From JAWPMT01 sp965215825 (GTDB lineage Bacteria; Bacteroidota; Bacteroidia; Cytophagales; Cyclobacteriaceae): a DNA stretch of 64,000 nt. Within the stretch, counting starts at the first letter, position 1; each line of letters starts with the position of its first letter. Below are positions 54,338-63,612 of the stretch, one piece after another. The stretch is taken from contig CBDCEM010000002.1 of NCBI GenBank assembly GCA_965215825.1, forward strand, positions 1,860,001-1,924,000, read 5' to 3'. The position numbers and the translations under genes are program-made. A model generated the notes under the pieces. It saw nothing but the letters and a program-made list of their open reading frames with translations. It was not told the origin of the DNA and searched no databases.

Positions 54338-54919
54338 TCAGGCTGCTTTTCGCTCTAGCTGAGCAATTCGTTTTTCTTTCGCATCTGAAATTTGCCCGGT
54401 CTCTGCATATACCTTGGCATCCTTCAATACATTATCCAGGGTTTTGCTCATTTTCTTTTTCATCATTCCCCGCATCAGGTTTCCCATCAGGCCTTTGCTC
54501 TCGAATTCAGCTTTCATGACCAGCTTGGACTGGTATGTACTCAAAGCAACGACTGTCCATTCATTGGCTGCTTTCGTTACAAAACCTGGCATTCCTTCAT
54601 TTACTTCATAAGCAAGTACCATCATTTTTTGATCGTATTTCGTGAGTGTTTCCTTGATTTTGTTGAATCCCTTCACATTGACATTGCAGGCACGTTCGCT
54701 GCACGTCGCTCCTTCAAATGATGCGGTCCCCGAACCTTCGGAATGGTCGACGTTAGAGGACCATTTGTATACATCGGCAAATCCTGGACCCACCATGTCC
54801 CAAAGTTCTTCGGCCGGGACGTTGATAATGATCTCTTTTTCCAATTCAAATCCTTTTTGTGCCATAGCGATAAAATTTACGGTCAATAAAAAAATCAGTG
54901 TTCCAATTTTCCTTTGCAT
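54338..54919 (-). CDS. SRPBCC (START-like) ligand-binding protein, secreted
   Basis: A 193-aa protein with an N-terminal signal (IGTLIFLLTVNFIAMAQ). SRPBCC fold: EIIINVPAEELWDMVG at the start, GTASFEGATCSERACNV, MMVLAYEVNEG, then the long C-terminal helix (MKKKMSKTLDNVLKDAKVY). Probably binds a hydrophobic ligand. The upstream AraC gene (54988) is on the same strand and may regulate it. Confidence 0.8.
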   Translation of the reverse strand: MQRKIGTLIFLLTVNFIAMAQKGFELEKEIIINVPAEELWDMVGPGFADVYKWSSNVDHSEGSGTASFEGATCSERACNVNVKGFNKIKETLTKYDQKMMVLAYEVNEGMPGFVTKAANEWTVVALSTYQSKLVMKAEFESKGLMGNLMRGMMKKKMSKTLDNVLKDAKVYAETGQISDAKEKRIAQLERKAA

Positions 54920-54987
54920 GAGATTTTTGATTTAATGGATACAAAGGTCAGTGACCTGGCTAAAGAAGGATTTCTGAAAAAGGCCTA

Positions 54988-55830
54988 CTAGTTTCTGATT
55001 TGGTTTGATCGATAATGAGAAGGAGAAACCCGATATCGTTCTTGAAAGTTGGCAGAAAAGGTGGTAATATCCTGAAATCCAGATTCATACGCAATTGCTG
55101 TGATAGGATCCTGACCACTAACCAATCTTGAGGCTGCGTGTTCCAGTCGCTTGTTTTTGATGTACCTGGCCGGTGTTTCGTTAAATTCTTTTTTAAACTC
55201 TCGCTTAAAGGTTGATAAACTCATATTACAGACAAAAGCAAGCTGTTCCAGGCTTAGAGAGTTGAAGATATTTTGTTCGATGCTTTTTCTGAATTTGACA
55301 TTAATCGGCGCAAAGATCTCCGATAATAGCTTTCGGATGTTTTCATGATTTTCCGATTTTAGCAAAATCATCATCAGTTCTTTAAGCTTCAAAATTCCCA
55401 GTTCCTCATCCATGACCTCAGGTGATTCGAAGTAGATCATGAGGTTGTTCATGTATTGTTCCAGCAACTGATTTCCAATGAGCCTTTTGGGAGAAGGTAT
55501 CTTATTTTCTATTAGAAAGGAAGGCACTTCATCTTTGTAGATTACCTTTAAAAGATCCGGATACAGGAAAATAGCGACAGCTTCACATTCCTCTGATCCG
55601 GATGACGGCACATAACGCTGCACATAGTTGTTGCAATTCTTGATTACAGCTTCCTTTTCTCCCAACCTGTGAATACCGCGAGAATCGAAGCTCAACATCG
55701 ACCCTTCGACCATATAGAAGAAGCACGCAAAATCCTGTATGGCTCCTTGCATATCCATGGGCGTCTTGAAACGGGCCTTTTGAAACAAAGGCATGCCCTT
55801 AAATTCGATGATCGTGCTGTCGAGTATCAT
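54988..55830 (-). CDS. AraC-family transcriptional regulator
   Basis: A 280-aa regulator. N-terminal half is a cupin-like sensor (about 1-130). C-terminal HTH pair: LSLEQLAFVCNMSLSTFKREFKKEF and ITAIAYESGFQDITTFSANFQERYRVSPSHYR. Ligand unknown. It may control the SRPBCC gene 68 bp downstream. Confidence 0.92.
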   Translation of the reverse strand: MILDSTIIEFKGMPLFQKARFKTPMDMQGAIQDFACFFYMVEGSMLSFDSRGIHRLGEKEAVIKNCNNYVQRYVPSSGSEECEAVAIFLYPDLLKVIYKDEVPSFLIENKIPSPKRLIGNQLLEQYMNNLMIYFESPEVMDEELGILKLKELMMILLKSENHENIRKLLSEIFAPINVKFRKSIEQNIFNSLSLEQLAFVCNMSLSTFKREFKKEFNETPARYIKNKRLEHAASRLVSGQDPITAIAYESGFQDITTFSANFQERYRVSPSHYRSNQIRN

Positions 55831-55895
55831 GTAGCAATGCTACATCATTCATAGGGTCAATAGTTTCTGAAAAAGTTCAAAAAATCCGATTTCAC

Positions 55896-56522
55896 TTAGT
55901 TTCGGCCAAAATCCACCAGCCGCATCTCCAAATCGTTGGCCTGACGGTAAAATTGAGTGGTCAATTTTACCAGACCTATCCCTTCGGTATACAAGTTGGA
56001 ATTGAATCGGGTTCCAAAGGGATAGTCGAGTTCCAACGATTCAATGGTTCCCTGGAAATTCAGGCATTGGAATTCCCCTGCCGGTACCGTTATGGTCTCC
56101 AACACGGTATTAAGTCGGTAGGTGCCCACAGAAAGTGGAGCATCTGCGGGGCCAAAATTCCGTGTGATTTCTTCGCGGGTATCCAATGTGAAAAGCGCAA
56201 GTCGATCTGGATAAGTGAGTAGATGACTGATGGAGTCGTATAAAATTTCGCGACGCGGCTGGCTCATAAAGGTACCGGTACGAACGAACATCCTACGACC
56301 TTCGATTAATGTATCCGATTCAATCATCAAGGTATCTCGCAGTTGCATAGGGGATTCGGATCCATCGGGTTCGACTTCATACCAATCATAGACCCAGTAA
56401 TTTCCGATCGAAAGTTGTGAGAAACTGGAGATGGTGCGCACTTGTACGTCAGGTCCATCATCGGAGCAAGACGTTAAAATTAGTAGTGTTAGGGAGCAAT
56501 AGATTAGGTGTTTCAGGTTCAT
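55896..56522 (-). CDS. Lipoprotein of unknown function
   Basis: A 208-aa lipoprotein (MNLKHLIYCSLTLLILTSC). ATG at 56522 is preferred over a longer frame from 56579 because it gives a normal signal peptide. It has a beta-rich body (IGNYWVYDWYEVEPDG, TITVPAGEFQCLNFQG, NLYTEGIGLVKLTTQFY), resembling outer-membrane-anchored lipoproteins of Bacteroidota. Role unknown. Confidence 0.75.
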   Translation of the reverse strand: MNLKHLIYCSLTLLILTSCSDDGPDVQVRTISSFSQLSIGNYWVYDWYEVEPDGSESPMQLRDTLMIESDTLIEGRRMFVRTGTFMSQPRREILYDSISHLLTYPDRLALFTLDTREEITRNFGPADAPLSVGTYRLNTVLETITVPAGEFQCLNFQGTIESLELDYPFGTRFNSNLYTEGIGLVKLTTQFYRQANDLEMRLVDFGRN

Positions 56523-56681
56523 TATGAGAGGTTTCTGTGTTAACGTGGAGATTTGGACATGTAGTATGCATGGGATCAATTATCTTTTACAATCGTTTGT
56601 TTTTATGAGAAACGAGCATATTGGATACTTTTAATTGTCTCCCGAATTTTCTACAATCGAAAATTGCTTAAGATTGATGAA

Positions 56682-57068
56682 ATGAACATCAAACGACTAC
56701 ACCATATCGCGATCATTTGTTCGGATTACGAGAAGTCAAAGCAATTCTATAGAGAGATCCTGGGGTTTCAGGTTGAGCAAGAAGTATATCGGAAGGAAAG
56801 AGACTCCTATAAATTAGATCTTTCTCTGAATGGCGATTATTTAATCGAGCTTTTTTCGTTTCCCAATACTCCGTCCAGAATAACCCGACCGGAGGCTACA
56901 GGATTGAGACATATTTGCTTTGGGGTAACTAGTGTCGAAGCGGCAGTTGAAGATCTACAGTTAAAGGGTATTTTTCCAGAGCCCATTCGTGTCGATGAAT
57001 TCAGCGGCAAGAAATTTACCTTTTTTTATGATCCGGATGATCTGCCCATAGAGCTTTATCAAGTGTAA
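56682..57068 (+). CDS. VOC-family (glyoxalase I-like) protein
   Basis: A 128-aa protein of the vicinal-oxygen-chelate superfamily: HHIAIICSDYEKSKQFYREILGF, then LIELFSFPN, GLRHICFGVTSVEAAVEDL and KKFTFFYDPDDLPIELYQV. Two beta-alpha-beta modules supply the metal ligands (the His of HHIAI, the E of IELYQ and others). Substrate not assignable, perhaps methylglyoxal-like electrophiles. ATG at 56682 is chosen over a start 18 bp upstream. Confidence 0.88.
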   Translation: MNIKRLHHIAIICSDYEKSKQFYREILGFQVEQEVYRKERDSYKLDLSLNGDYLIELFSFPNTPSRITRPEATGLRHICFGVTSVEAAVEDLQLKGIFPEPIRVDEFSGKKFTFFYDPDDLPIELYQV

Positions 57069-57163
57069 CGTATAAATACCGCATTAAATAATCTTTTCTT
57101 TAGGTCTGGGAATCATTGCGGAGGTACAATGCAATTTTCATAACTCTTTTGTCATTCTATCGT

Positions 57164-57205
57164 ATGTATATACATAATATGTATATACATAATATGTATA
57201 TACAT
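57164..57205. repeat. Three palindromic ATGTATATACAT sites in a 15-bp period
   Basis: The 12-bp palindrome repeats at 57164, 57179 and 57194, separated by AAT (57176-57178 and 57191-57193). It lies 57 bp before the FMN-reductase ATG and looks like an array of dimeric repressor sites. Confidence 0.7.
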
Positions 57206-57261
57206 TTAATAATGTACTTAATTCCTATTAAAACCCGTTGATAGAAAAAACTGAAGATAAC

Positions 57262-57828
57262 ATGAAAAAGATAGTAGCCTTAGGGGGTAGCAATAGCAAA
57301 AGTTCCATCAACAAAAAGCTAGCAACATACGCAGCAGGTCAAGTTGAAACAGCCACGATAACTGTTTTGGATCTAAATGATTTTGAGTTGCCTTTGTACA
57401 GCATAGATATAGAAAATGAGCTAGGGATCCCGGAATCGGCCAAACAACTGGATGACCTTATTTCTTCTGCAGATGGTCTTGTGGTTTCACTAGCAGAACA
57501 CAATGGTTCGTATTCATCGGTTTTCAAAAATGCCTTTGACTGGCTTTCGAGAATCAACCAAAAAGTTTGGAAAAACAAACCCATGCTCTTGATGGCTACT
57601 TCACCGGGAGGAAGAGGTGGTGCGAGCGTTTTGCAAACTGCTAAGACTAGTTTTCCTCATTTGGGAGGAAATATCATTGCCGATTTTTCTCTGCCATCTT
57701 TCCATAAGAATTTTTCAGAGCAGGGAATTACAGATGAGGCATTGAGCGAAGAATTGCAGGAGAAAATCATTGAATTTCAGGAAGTCTGTAATGGAAAGAA
57801 GAATAAGGAGATATTAGGAGCCCAGTAA
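57262..57828 (+). CDS. NADPH-dependent FMN reductase-like flavoprotein
   Basis: A 188-aa flavodoxin-fold protein: KKIVALGGSNSKSSINKKLATYA at the N-terminus (FMN phosphate loop GSNSKSS), GIPESAKQLDDLISSADGLV and HNGSYSSVFKNAFDWLSR for the isoalloxazine and dimer region, then LMATSPGGRGGASVL. It would reduce quinones, azo dyes or flavin with NAD(P)H. ATG at 57262 is preferred over a TTG at 57238, which falls in the leader. It is followed directly by a broken pirin gene. Confidence 0.9.
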   Translation: MKKIVALGGSNSKSSINKKLATYAAGQVETATITVLDLNDFELPLYSIDIENELGIPESAKQLDDLISSADGLVVSLAEHNGSYSSVFKNAFDWLSRINQKVWKNKPMLLMATSPGGRGGASVLQTAKTSFPHLGGNIIADFSLPSFHKNFSEQGITDEALSEELQEKIIEFQEVCNGKKNKEILGAQ

Positions 57829-57832
57829 TGGT

Positions 57833-58615
57833 ATTCAATACATAGTTGAACCACAAGTAAGAACAGAGTTGAGCCCCTTCGCTTTTTTTGATGCAGGAAC
57901 GATGAAACGAAGCGATGAGGGGCTGTTCATTGGATGCATCCTCATTCAGGTATTGGAATCCTTACCTATTTTGAAGGCGGAAATCTTCAACACGATGATT
58001 CAGGTGCAAATGATGAAGTGATCAGAAGTGGAGGTCTACAATGGATTCGAGCGGGTGGTGGAGTCTGGCATCAGAAGAATTACCTGAAACCAGTCCATGT
58101 GTCGGACTCATGGATGTTAACTATTCATTAATTGTGGATGCAGCTCCGATCTGAATTGGAGGAGAGTTCTGTGGAGTGCCAAAACGTTCAACCTGAGCAG
58201 TTACCGGTTTCAGCAAATGTAAAAATAATCGTGGGTAGCTACGGTGGACTTACATCGCCCATCCATACTCCGTATAATATGACCTATTTGGATGTCCGTT
58301 TAGATGCTGGTGGAATATTCGAATTTTCAAGCACCGGAAGAGCAGACAAAGGGTTTCATTTTTCCCAAATTGGGAAATTTGAGTCTGTATGGACAAGATG
58401 TTCCATTAAAGTCGTTAAGCGTCCTGGATGAAAATGAAGGTAAGCTATTAATCAAGGCAAAAGAGGATTCGCAATTTGTAATAGTATTGAGTGAGCCCCA
58501 GGAAACCGCGATACATACCCGGGGTGGTTCAATTCATACAAATGAAGCCGCCATAAACCGGAGTTTTCAGCGAATCAAAGAAATCGGAGTAAATCGAAAC
58601 TATATGACTTCTTAA
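57833..58615 (+). pseudogene. Pirin-family (YhhW-like) pseudogene
   Basis: Fragments read as a pirin in order, but with several lesions. SPFAFFDAGTMKRSDEGLFIG is in one frame; a missing base near 57932 shifts to MHPHSGIGILTYFEGG; a TAA stop at 58129 replaces what should be a Gln codon before LWMQLRSELEES; and an extra base near 58378-58392 moves the C-terminus (LYGQDVPLKSLSVLDENE) to another frame. The metal-binding HPHSG is still visible. The real gene would have about 260 codons. Either a true decayed gene or several sequencing errors. Confidence 0.85.
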
Positions 58616-58714
58616 TATCGAGGAACATTGAAACTAAGACCTGATTTGAAGTATCTCATGTTACGAGAGTAGTACGATTCGCACACCCTTCAGCCGTTTA
58701 GGTTTGAACGTATG

Positions 58715-58737
58715 GCTAGAAATGCTAACTTTCTAGC
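58715..58737. promoter_or_regulatory. 8-bp inverted repeat before the flavoprotein gene
   Basis: GCTAGAAA (58715-58722) and TTTCTAGC (58730-58737), 7 bp apart, 18 bp before the TTG start. It could be an operator or a leader hairpin. Confidence 0.4.
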
Positions 58738-58755
58738 AATTAAAGTAGGCACAAT

Positions 58756-60597
58756 TTGAGCCAAATAACCAGAAGAGATTTCATCAATGGAGCACTAGCC
58801 TTGGCTGGAACATCGATGCTGACCCCCGGATGTACAGCAATGGCCGATTTGGGTAAACCAGATGTATCGTATTATCCTCCAGCAATAACAGGTCTGAGAG
58901 GTAGTCATCCTGGTTCAAACACGCATGCTCATAGCAGGGCATGGGCAAAAAAGTCAGACTGGGGTGCTACAACCAAGTTGAATGAAACATATGATTTGGT
59001 GGTTGTTGGCGGCGGAATCAGCGGTTTGGCTGCTGCTTATTTCTATCAACAAAAGCATGGTAAGAACTCAAAAATCCTCATACTGGACAATCATGATGAT
59101 TTTGGTGGGCATGCGAAAAGGAATGAACACATGGTTGATGGCCAGTTGCGACTTGGCCATGGAGGTTCTCAATCCATCGTAGAGCCGAAACATGCCAGTG
59201 AGGTAGTTCAAACTTTGTTCAAGGACTTAGGCGTCGATCCGGACCAGTTTAAAACTGCATATGACCAGGAATTCTATCGAAGACACAACCTGGGTGCTGT
59301 TACCTATTTCAACAAAGAAATATTTGGTGAAGATAAAGTTGTCAGACATCCCTATTGCAACTATCCCAATTACATCGAAGGGATCATTATGGGAGAAAAG
59401 CTTCCCAACGAAGAAGCTGCCAGTCAGGCGCCATTAAGTGAAAGAGGGAAGGAGCAGTTACTAAGGATACTTAACGGAGGTTTACATAAGATCAATGTCC
59501 CGGATGAACAGTTGGGTGAGTACCTGCAGTCTAATTCGTATTGGGATTATTTAAAAGCGACACTTGGTGTTGACGACCCCCTCGTATTGCGAATGGCACG
59601 GCACTCAGGTCTGGACTGGGCCAGTTCCGGGACAGACACGATGAATATTACGGCTGCCAAGGCATGTGGAGCCATGGGGTTTGCTCCTAAGGCAGTCTAT
59701 GACAAAGACAATCCCTATATCTATCATTTTCCTGATGGTAATGCAACGATCGCACGTGCAATGGTGAAGCACATGATCCCGGAGGTTGCAGAATGTGCAA
59801 ACGTCGAAGAGCTGGTTTTGTCGAGATTCAAATATGAGGTATTAGATAAGCCAACCAATTCGACCCGAATTAGATTGAGCAGCACAGTAGTCAATGTCCA
59901 ACATGATGGTGACTCGGATGGGTCAAGTGAAGTATTCGTGAATTACATCAATGATAATAAGTCGTATCAGGTTAAAGGTAAACATGTGGTAATGGCCTGT
60001 TATAATATGATGATTCCGCATATCGTAACGGGTCTCCCTGAAGAGCAAGCGGTTGCGCTAAGACTTCAAACAAAAAGCCCATTGCAATACACAACCGTCG
60101 GACTTAGGAACTGGAAGGCAATGAAAGAATTAGAAATAGGAATGGCCATGTCTCCAGGAAATATGCATCAGGCCGTATTAATGGATTTTCCGGTGACTAT
60201 TGGAGACTATCAGTACACAAAATCTCCCGATGACCCTTGTGTTTTACAGATGATCAGTTGTCCTTATGGCGGAACTATCGGAGCACCTATTCGTGATCAA
60301 TATCGAGATGCACGATACAAAATGTTGGGATTGAATTTCGAGGATTACGAAAAAGAAATCCGGGCTCATTTAAATGGAATGCTTCCAGAGCGTTTTTTTA
60401 ATTTCGATCGGGATGTAACGAGTATTACCGTCAATCGGTGGGCTCATGGCTATACAGTTAGTGGTGGAGGAGATTCCGTGAAAAAGGGGCGACAGCCATT
60501 TGGTCAAATATCCATTGCTAATTGTGATTCAGCTCCCAGTGCTGATGCCAAAGCAGCTATTGATATGGCATGGAGAGCGGTAGGAGAGTTAAAGTAG
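58756..60597 (+). CDS. Tat-exported FAD-dependent oxidoreductase, spermidine-dehydrogenase-like
   Basis: A 613-aa protein with a Tat signal (TRRDFINGALALAG) followed by a possible lipobox Cys (residue 26, MLTPGC). FAD-binding Rossmann fold at about 75-110 (DLVVVGGGISGLAAAYF), then NHDDFGGHAKRNEHMVDG, the motif seen in spermidine dehydrogenases. The middle carries a substrate domain; the C-terminal FAD motif is GQISIANCDSAPSADAKAAID. It would oxidise an amine or polyamine in the periplasm. Start is TTG, with no better ATG nearby. Confidence 0.82.
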   Translation: MSQITRRDFINGALALAGTSMLTPGCTAMADLGKPDVSYYPPAITGLRGSHPGSNTHAHSRAWAKKSDWGATTKLNETYDLVVVGGGISGLAAAYFYQQKHGKNSKILILDNHDDFGGHAKRNEHMVDGQLRLGHGGSQSIVEPKHASEVVQTLFKDLGVDPDQFKTAYDQEFYRRHNLGAVTYFNKEIFGEDKVVRHPYCNYPNYIEGIIMGEKLPNEEAASQAPLSERGKEQLLRILNGGLHKINVPDEQLGEYLQSNSYWDYLKATLGVDDPLVLRMARHSGLDWASSGTDTMNITAAKACGAMGFAPKAVYDKDNPYIYHFPDGNATIARAMVKHMIPEVAECANVEELVLSRFKYEVLDKPTNSTRIRLSSTVVNVQHDGDSDGSSEVFVNYINDNKSYQVKGKHVVMACYNMMIPHIVTGLPEEQAVALRLQTKSPLQYTTVGLRNWKAMKELEIGMAMSPGNMHQAVLMDFPVTIGDYQYTKSPDDPCVLQMISCPYGGTIGAPIRDQYRDARYKMLGLNFEDYEKEIRAHLNGMLPERFFNFDRDVTSITVNRWAHGYTVSGGGDSVKKGRQPFGQISIANCDSAPSADAKAAIDMAWRAVGELK

Positions 60598-60605
60598 CTT
60601 TGTGA

Positions 60606-61790
60606 TTATCTCTGGAGACTGAATTGAAAAGTCGTTCCCACGCCCAATTCCGAAGTGAGCGAAATGTCTCCACCTTCTTTTGCTACCAACTTCTTTACAA
60701 TGGCAAGTCCCAGACCTCTACCTGATTGGTGTTCATCCAACTTTTGAGCAAAATTGAAGATTGTCTCTTGATCCTCTTTTCTAATTCCACGACCATTGTC
60801 CCTGACCTCAAACAAGTATGATTTTTCTTTTGCCGTGAAATCAATCTGGATAATCGCTCTTTCTTTGTCGCAATGCTTAATCGCATTTGAAACTAAGTTT
60901 ACTAAAATCTGTATCAAAGCTCCTTCTCTGACCAGGATGGTTTCATTGATAGTAGGCATCTTAAATTCACAATCCGGATCTGGATTAATTAGATCAACGA
61001 CCTTTCGCAAAGTCGGTAGCAAATGGATTAATTTCTTTTCCTGACTTGAAAACCGATCCGAAGTATAGTAATCTAACGTTCCCTGTAAGTATTCCGCTAA
61101 TGTTTGACCGGATTGCTTGATGATGGAAAGTACTTCCATCGATTGTTCGTCGTTATGCATGTCGCCTTCCAGCAATTCCGTACTAGATACCATTTTGCCA
61201 ACCAATGAACGCACATCGTGAGCCAGTGCATATGAAAATTGTTCCAGATCGTCAAAGTGTAAATTCTGCTGTTTCTTCAATTCATTCAATACAACAGCGT
61301 TTCGACGGTGCTCTAATAACCGAATTACTTGATTGCCGAGTGCTTGCAGTAGTTCCCCCTGATCCTTGTTGATCTTATTGGGTTTATGGTCCACCACGCA
61401 AATAGTCCCGAGAACATACCCATCGTGGCTCACAAGTTTCACACCCGCATAGAAAATAGTAGGCGTTTTACTTTTAGTGATTGGACTATCATGAAATCGC
61501 TCATCCAAACGGGTATCTTCCACGATCATGATTTCCTGGTCGTAGACTATGGTGTGAGAGCAGACGGCAATGTCTCTATTCATTTCTCTGGAATCTACCC
61601 CCAGGACTGACTTGTACCACTTCCTTGTTTCATCCAGAAAACTCACCATAGAAACGGGCATATTCAAAATATAGGCAGCGAGCTTTGCGATATCGTCATA
61701 TTCCTTTTCTGAGGGAGTGTCGAGTATATCGTATCTCACCAGAGCCTCTAGCCTGGATTTTTCGTTTTCAGGTTTTTTTGCAGCAATCAT
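60606..61790 (-). CDS. GAF-domain sensor histidine kinase
   Basis: A 394-aa cytoplasmic kinase. GAF domain about residues 10-150 (ALVRYDILDTPSEKEYDDIAKLA, MPVSMVSFLDE, IFYAGVKLVSHDGYVLGTICVVD). Phospho-accepting His in QFSYALAHDVRSLVGKM (H181), an H-box of the phytochrome-like type lacking the usual Pro. N-box LVNLVSNAIKHC, G1 DNGRGI and G2 GRGLGLAIV in the ATPase domain. No receiver partner nearby. ATG at 61790 is chosen over a GTG at 61826. Confidence 0.9.
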   Translation of the reverse strand: MIAAKKPENEKSRLEALVRYDILDTPSEKEYDDIAKLAAYILNMPVSMVSFLDETRKWYKSVLGVDSREMNRDIAVCSHTIVYDQEIMIVEDTRLDERFHDSPITKSKTPTIFYAGVKLVSHDGYVLGTICVVDHKPNKINKDQGELLQALGNQVIRLLEHRRNAVVLNELKKQQNLHFDDLEQFSYALAHDVRSLVGKMVSSTELLEGDMHNDEQSMEVLSIIKQSGQTLAEYLQGTLDYYTSDRFSSQEKKLIHLLPTLRKVVDLINPDPDCEFKMPTINETILVREGALIQILVNLVSNAIKHCDKERAIIQIDFTAKEKSYLFEVRDNGRGIRKEDQETIFNFAQKLDEHQSGRGLGLAIVKKLVAKEGGDISLTSELGVGTTFQFSLQR

Positions 61791-62086
61791 GTTCGGATGG
61801 GAGTCTTTCAAGAAATTAGACAACACAGTTTATTTTTCGAAGCTGAGCCTGAAAAAGCCACACGATATGTCCGCTTCTTATCCTAAATGCATACAAATCA
61901 AATGAGCCATGCTAGTGTCAAATGAGCATCGACATAAAGTGATCCGAAGTTTGAAAATTCCTAATTTAGAGATTCATCGTTATCAGAGTAGTCGATCCCT
62001 CTGAGTTTACTATTTTGCCGCGAATTCGTCGTGGTGAGGTAAAGAATTCACCTTTCGACATTGAGTTGTAAACCCATCATTTCAAG

Positions 62087-62662
62087 TTGCAGGACTTAAT
62101 CGATAAAATAAAGAACAGTGTCACTTTGAGTGCTGAAGCAGAATCACATCTGCTGTCCATCTCAAAGGAGAGATCAGTTCCAAAGAGTGATTTTTTAATC
62201 AATCAGGGGCAAATGGTAAGCAAAACATATTTTGTGTTAAATGGTTGTTTACGAGCTTATTGTCTAGGCAAGGATGGTAAAGAACATACTTTACAATTCG
62301 CTATTAGGGGTTGGTGGATCAGTGATTTTATGGCGATCTACAACAATGAATTGGCCACATTATCGGTGGAGAGTATCACCAATTCTAATGTCATTGAGTT
62401 TAGCATAAAACAATTAAATGCTCTGTATGCGAAGTTTCCTGAATTTGAATCTTACCAGAGGATCATTCTGGAACGACATGTAGTGAGCTTACATAAACGG
62501 ATCTTGAATCAGTTGCAATTAACAGCACAGGAACGGTATGCCATGTTTCTGGAACAATATTCGGATATTGAACGATATACGCCCAACTATCACATCGCCT
62601 CTTACCTGGGTATTACACAACAAAGCCTAAGCCGAATCCGGGCAGAAAAAGCAAGGAATTAG
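62087..62662 (+). CDS. Crp/Fnr-family transcriptional regulator
   Basis: A 191-aa regulator with a cyclic-nucleotide-binding-like beta-roll (FLINQGQMVSKTYFVLNGCLRAYCLGKDGKEHTLQF) and a C-terminal HTH (YHIASYLGITQQSLSRIRAEK). No Cys cluster for Fe-S, so it is not an Fnr-type oxygen sensor. TTG start (no in-frame ATG upstream). Next gene is hchA; it may control the redox genes to its right. Confidence 0.85.
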   Translation: MQDLIDKIKNSVTLSAEAESHLLSISKERSVPKSDFLINQGQMVSKTYFVLNGCLRAYCLGKDGKEHTLQFAIRGWWISDFMAIYNNELATLSVESITNSNVIEFSIKQLNALYAKFPEFESYQRIILERHVVSLHKRILNQLQLTAQERYAMFLEQYSDIERYTPNYHIASYLGITQQSLSRIRAEKARN

Positions 62663-62703
62663 CTTTCTTATCATAGGGTAATTTTTCTCCGAAATCGGCA
62701 TTC

Positions 62704-62711
62704 TAATTTTG
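62704..62711 (+). promoter_or_regulatory. Promoter -7 box before hchA
   Basis: TAATTTTG matches the Bacteroidota -7 box TAnnTTTG, 24 bp before the ATG at 62736. Confidence 0.4.
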
Positions 62712-62735
62712 TGTCGGAATTCATTAATTCGGATT

Positions 62736-63590
62736 ATGCTGAAGAAAATACTAGGAATTGCTCCAAAGCTGGAATCAGATGGGTCCTACAGCCCTTCTAA
62801 ACTTGCGTTGAAACTGGCGACCGTAAAAAAGACTGATTTTGAGCTCATTTCTTACTCGAAATACAGTGGCGAAAAATCAAAGATCTTAGCCCCATTCACG
62901 GAAGAGAAGAACATGGAAATGAAAAATGGTAAACTGTTTTCAACCGGCAATCATCCGGTAGAATCGCTTTTACCCATGTTACATCTTAAGCAGGCGGGCT
63001 TTGATTTTGAGATTGTGACCCTTACAGGCAAACCTGTTGTCATCGAGATGTGGGCTTTCCCTGAAGAGGATGAACATGTCAAAAGCCTTTACAACGAACT
63101 TCGGCCCAGTTTTGAAAAACCAAGGAAACTCACGGATTTTATCGACACCTCATTTGATGATGTAGCGTCTTACGCGGCAGTTTTTGTTCCAGGTGGCCAC
63201 GGAGCTATGTTGGGTATTCCATCGGATGAAAATGTTGGAAAAGTTTTGCGTTGGGCGCATCAAAACGACCTCTTTACAATAAGTTTATGTCATGGGCCAG
63301 GTGCATTTTTGGCGACAACACTTAATAATCAGGAGTTCCTCTATGAGGGATACAATATGTGTGTTTTTCCGGATGCAGTTGATAAGCAAACGCCGATGAT
63401 AGGATATTTGCCTGGACACATGACCTCAGGATTAAGTGAAAAACTCAAAAGCCTGGGAGTTAACCTGATGAACAAGAAATCAGATAATACAGTGTGTTTA
63501 GATCGGAAACTAATTACAGGCGCTAGTCCGTTAGCATCTAATGAACTAGGGAAATTGGCGACCACATCCCTGTTGAAGACCTTAAACTAA
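62736..63590 (+). CDS. hchA: DJ-1/PfpI-family protein, HchA (Hsp31)-like
   Basis: A 284-aa protein with the Hsp31 order: AFPEEDEHVKSLYNELRPSFEKPRKL, the motif AVFVPGGHGAMLGIPSD, then the nucleophile elbow SLCHGPGAFL (Cys) and YLPGHMTSGLSEKL. HchA is a glyoxalase III and protein deglycase. It follows the Crp/Fnr gene and precedes a nitroreductase, as part of an electrophile-detoxifying group. ATG at 62736 chosen over an upstream TTG at 62709. Confidence 0.92.
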   Translation: MLKKILGIAPKLESDGSYSPSKLALKLATVKKTDFELISYSKYSGEKSKILAPFTEEKNMEMKNGKLFSTGNHPVESLLPMLHLKQAGFDFEIVTLTGKPVVIEMWAFPEEDEHVKSLYNELRPSFEKPRKLTDFIDTSFDDVASYAAVFVPGGHGAMLGIPSDENVGKVLRWAHQNDLFTISLCHGPGAFLATTLNNQEFLYEGYNMCVFPDAVDKQTPMIGYLPGHMTSGLSEKLKSLGVNLMNKKSDNTVCLDRKLITGASPLASNELGKLATTSLLKTLN

Positions 63591-63612
63591 TCAGAAGGAG
63601 ATAACAAAGAAG

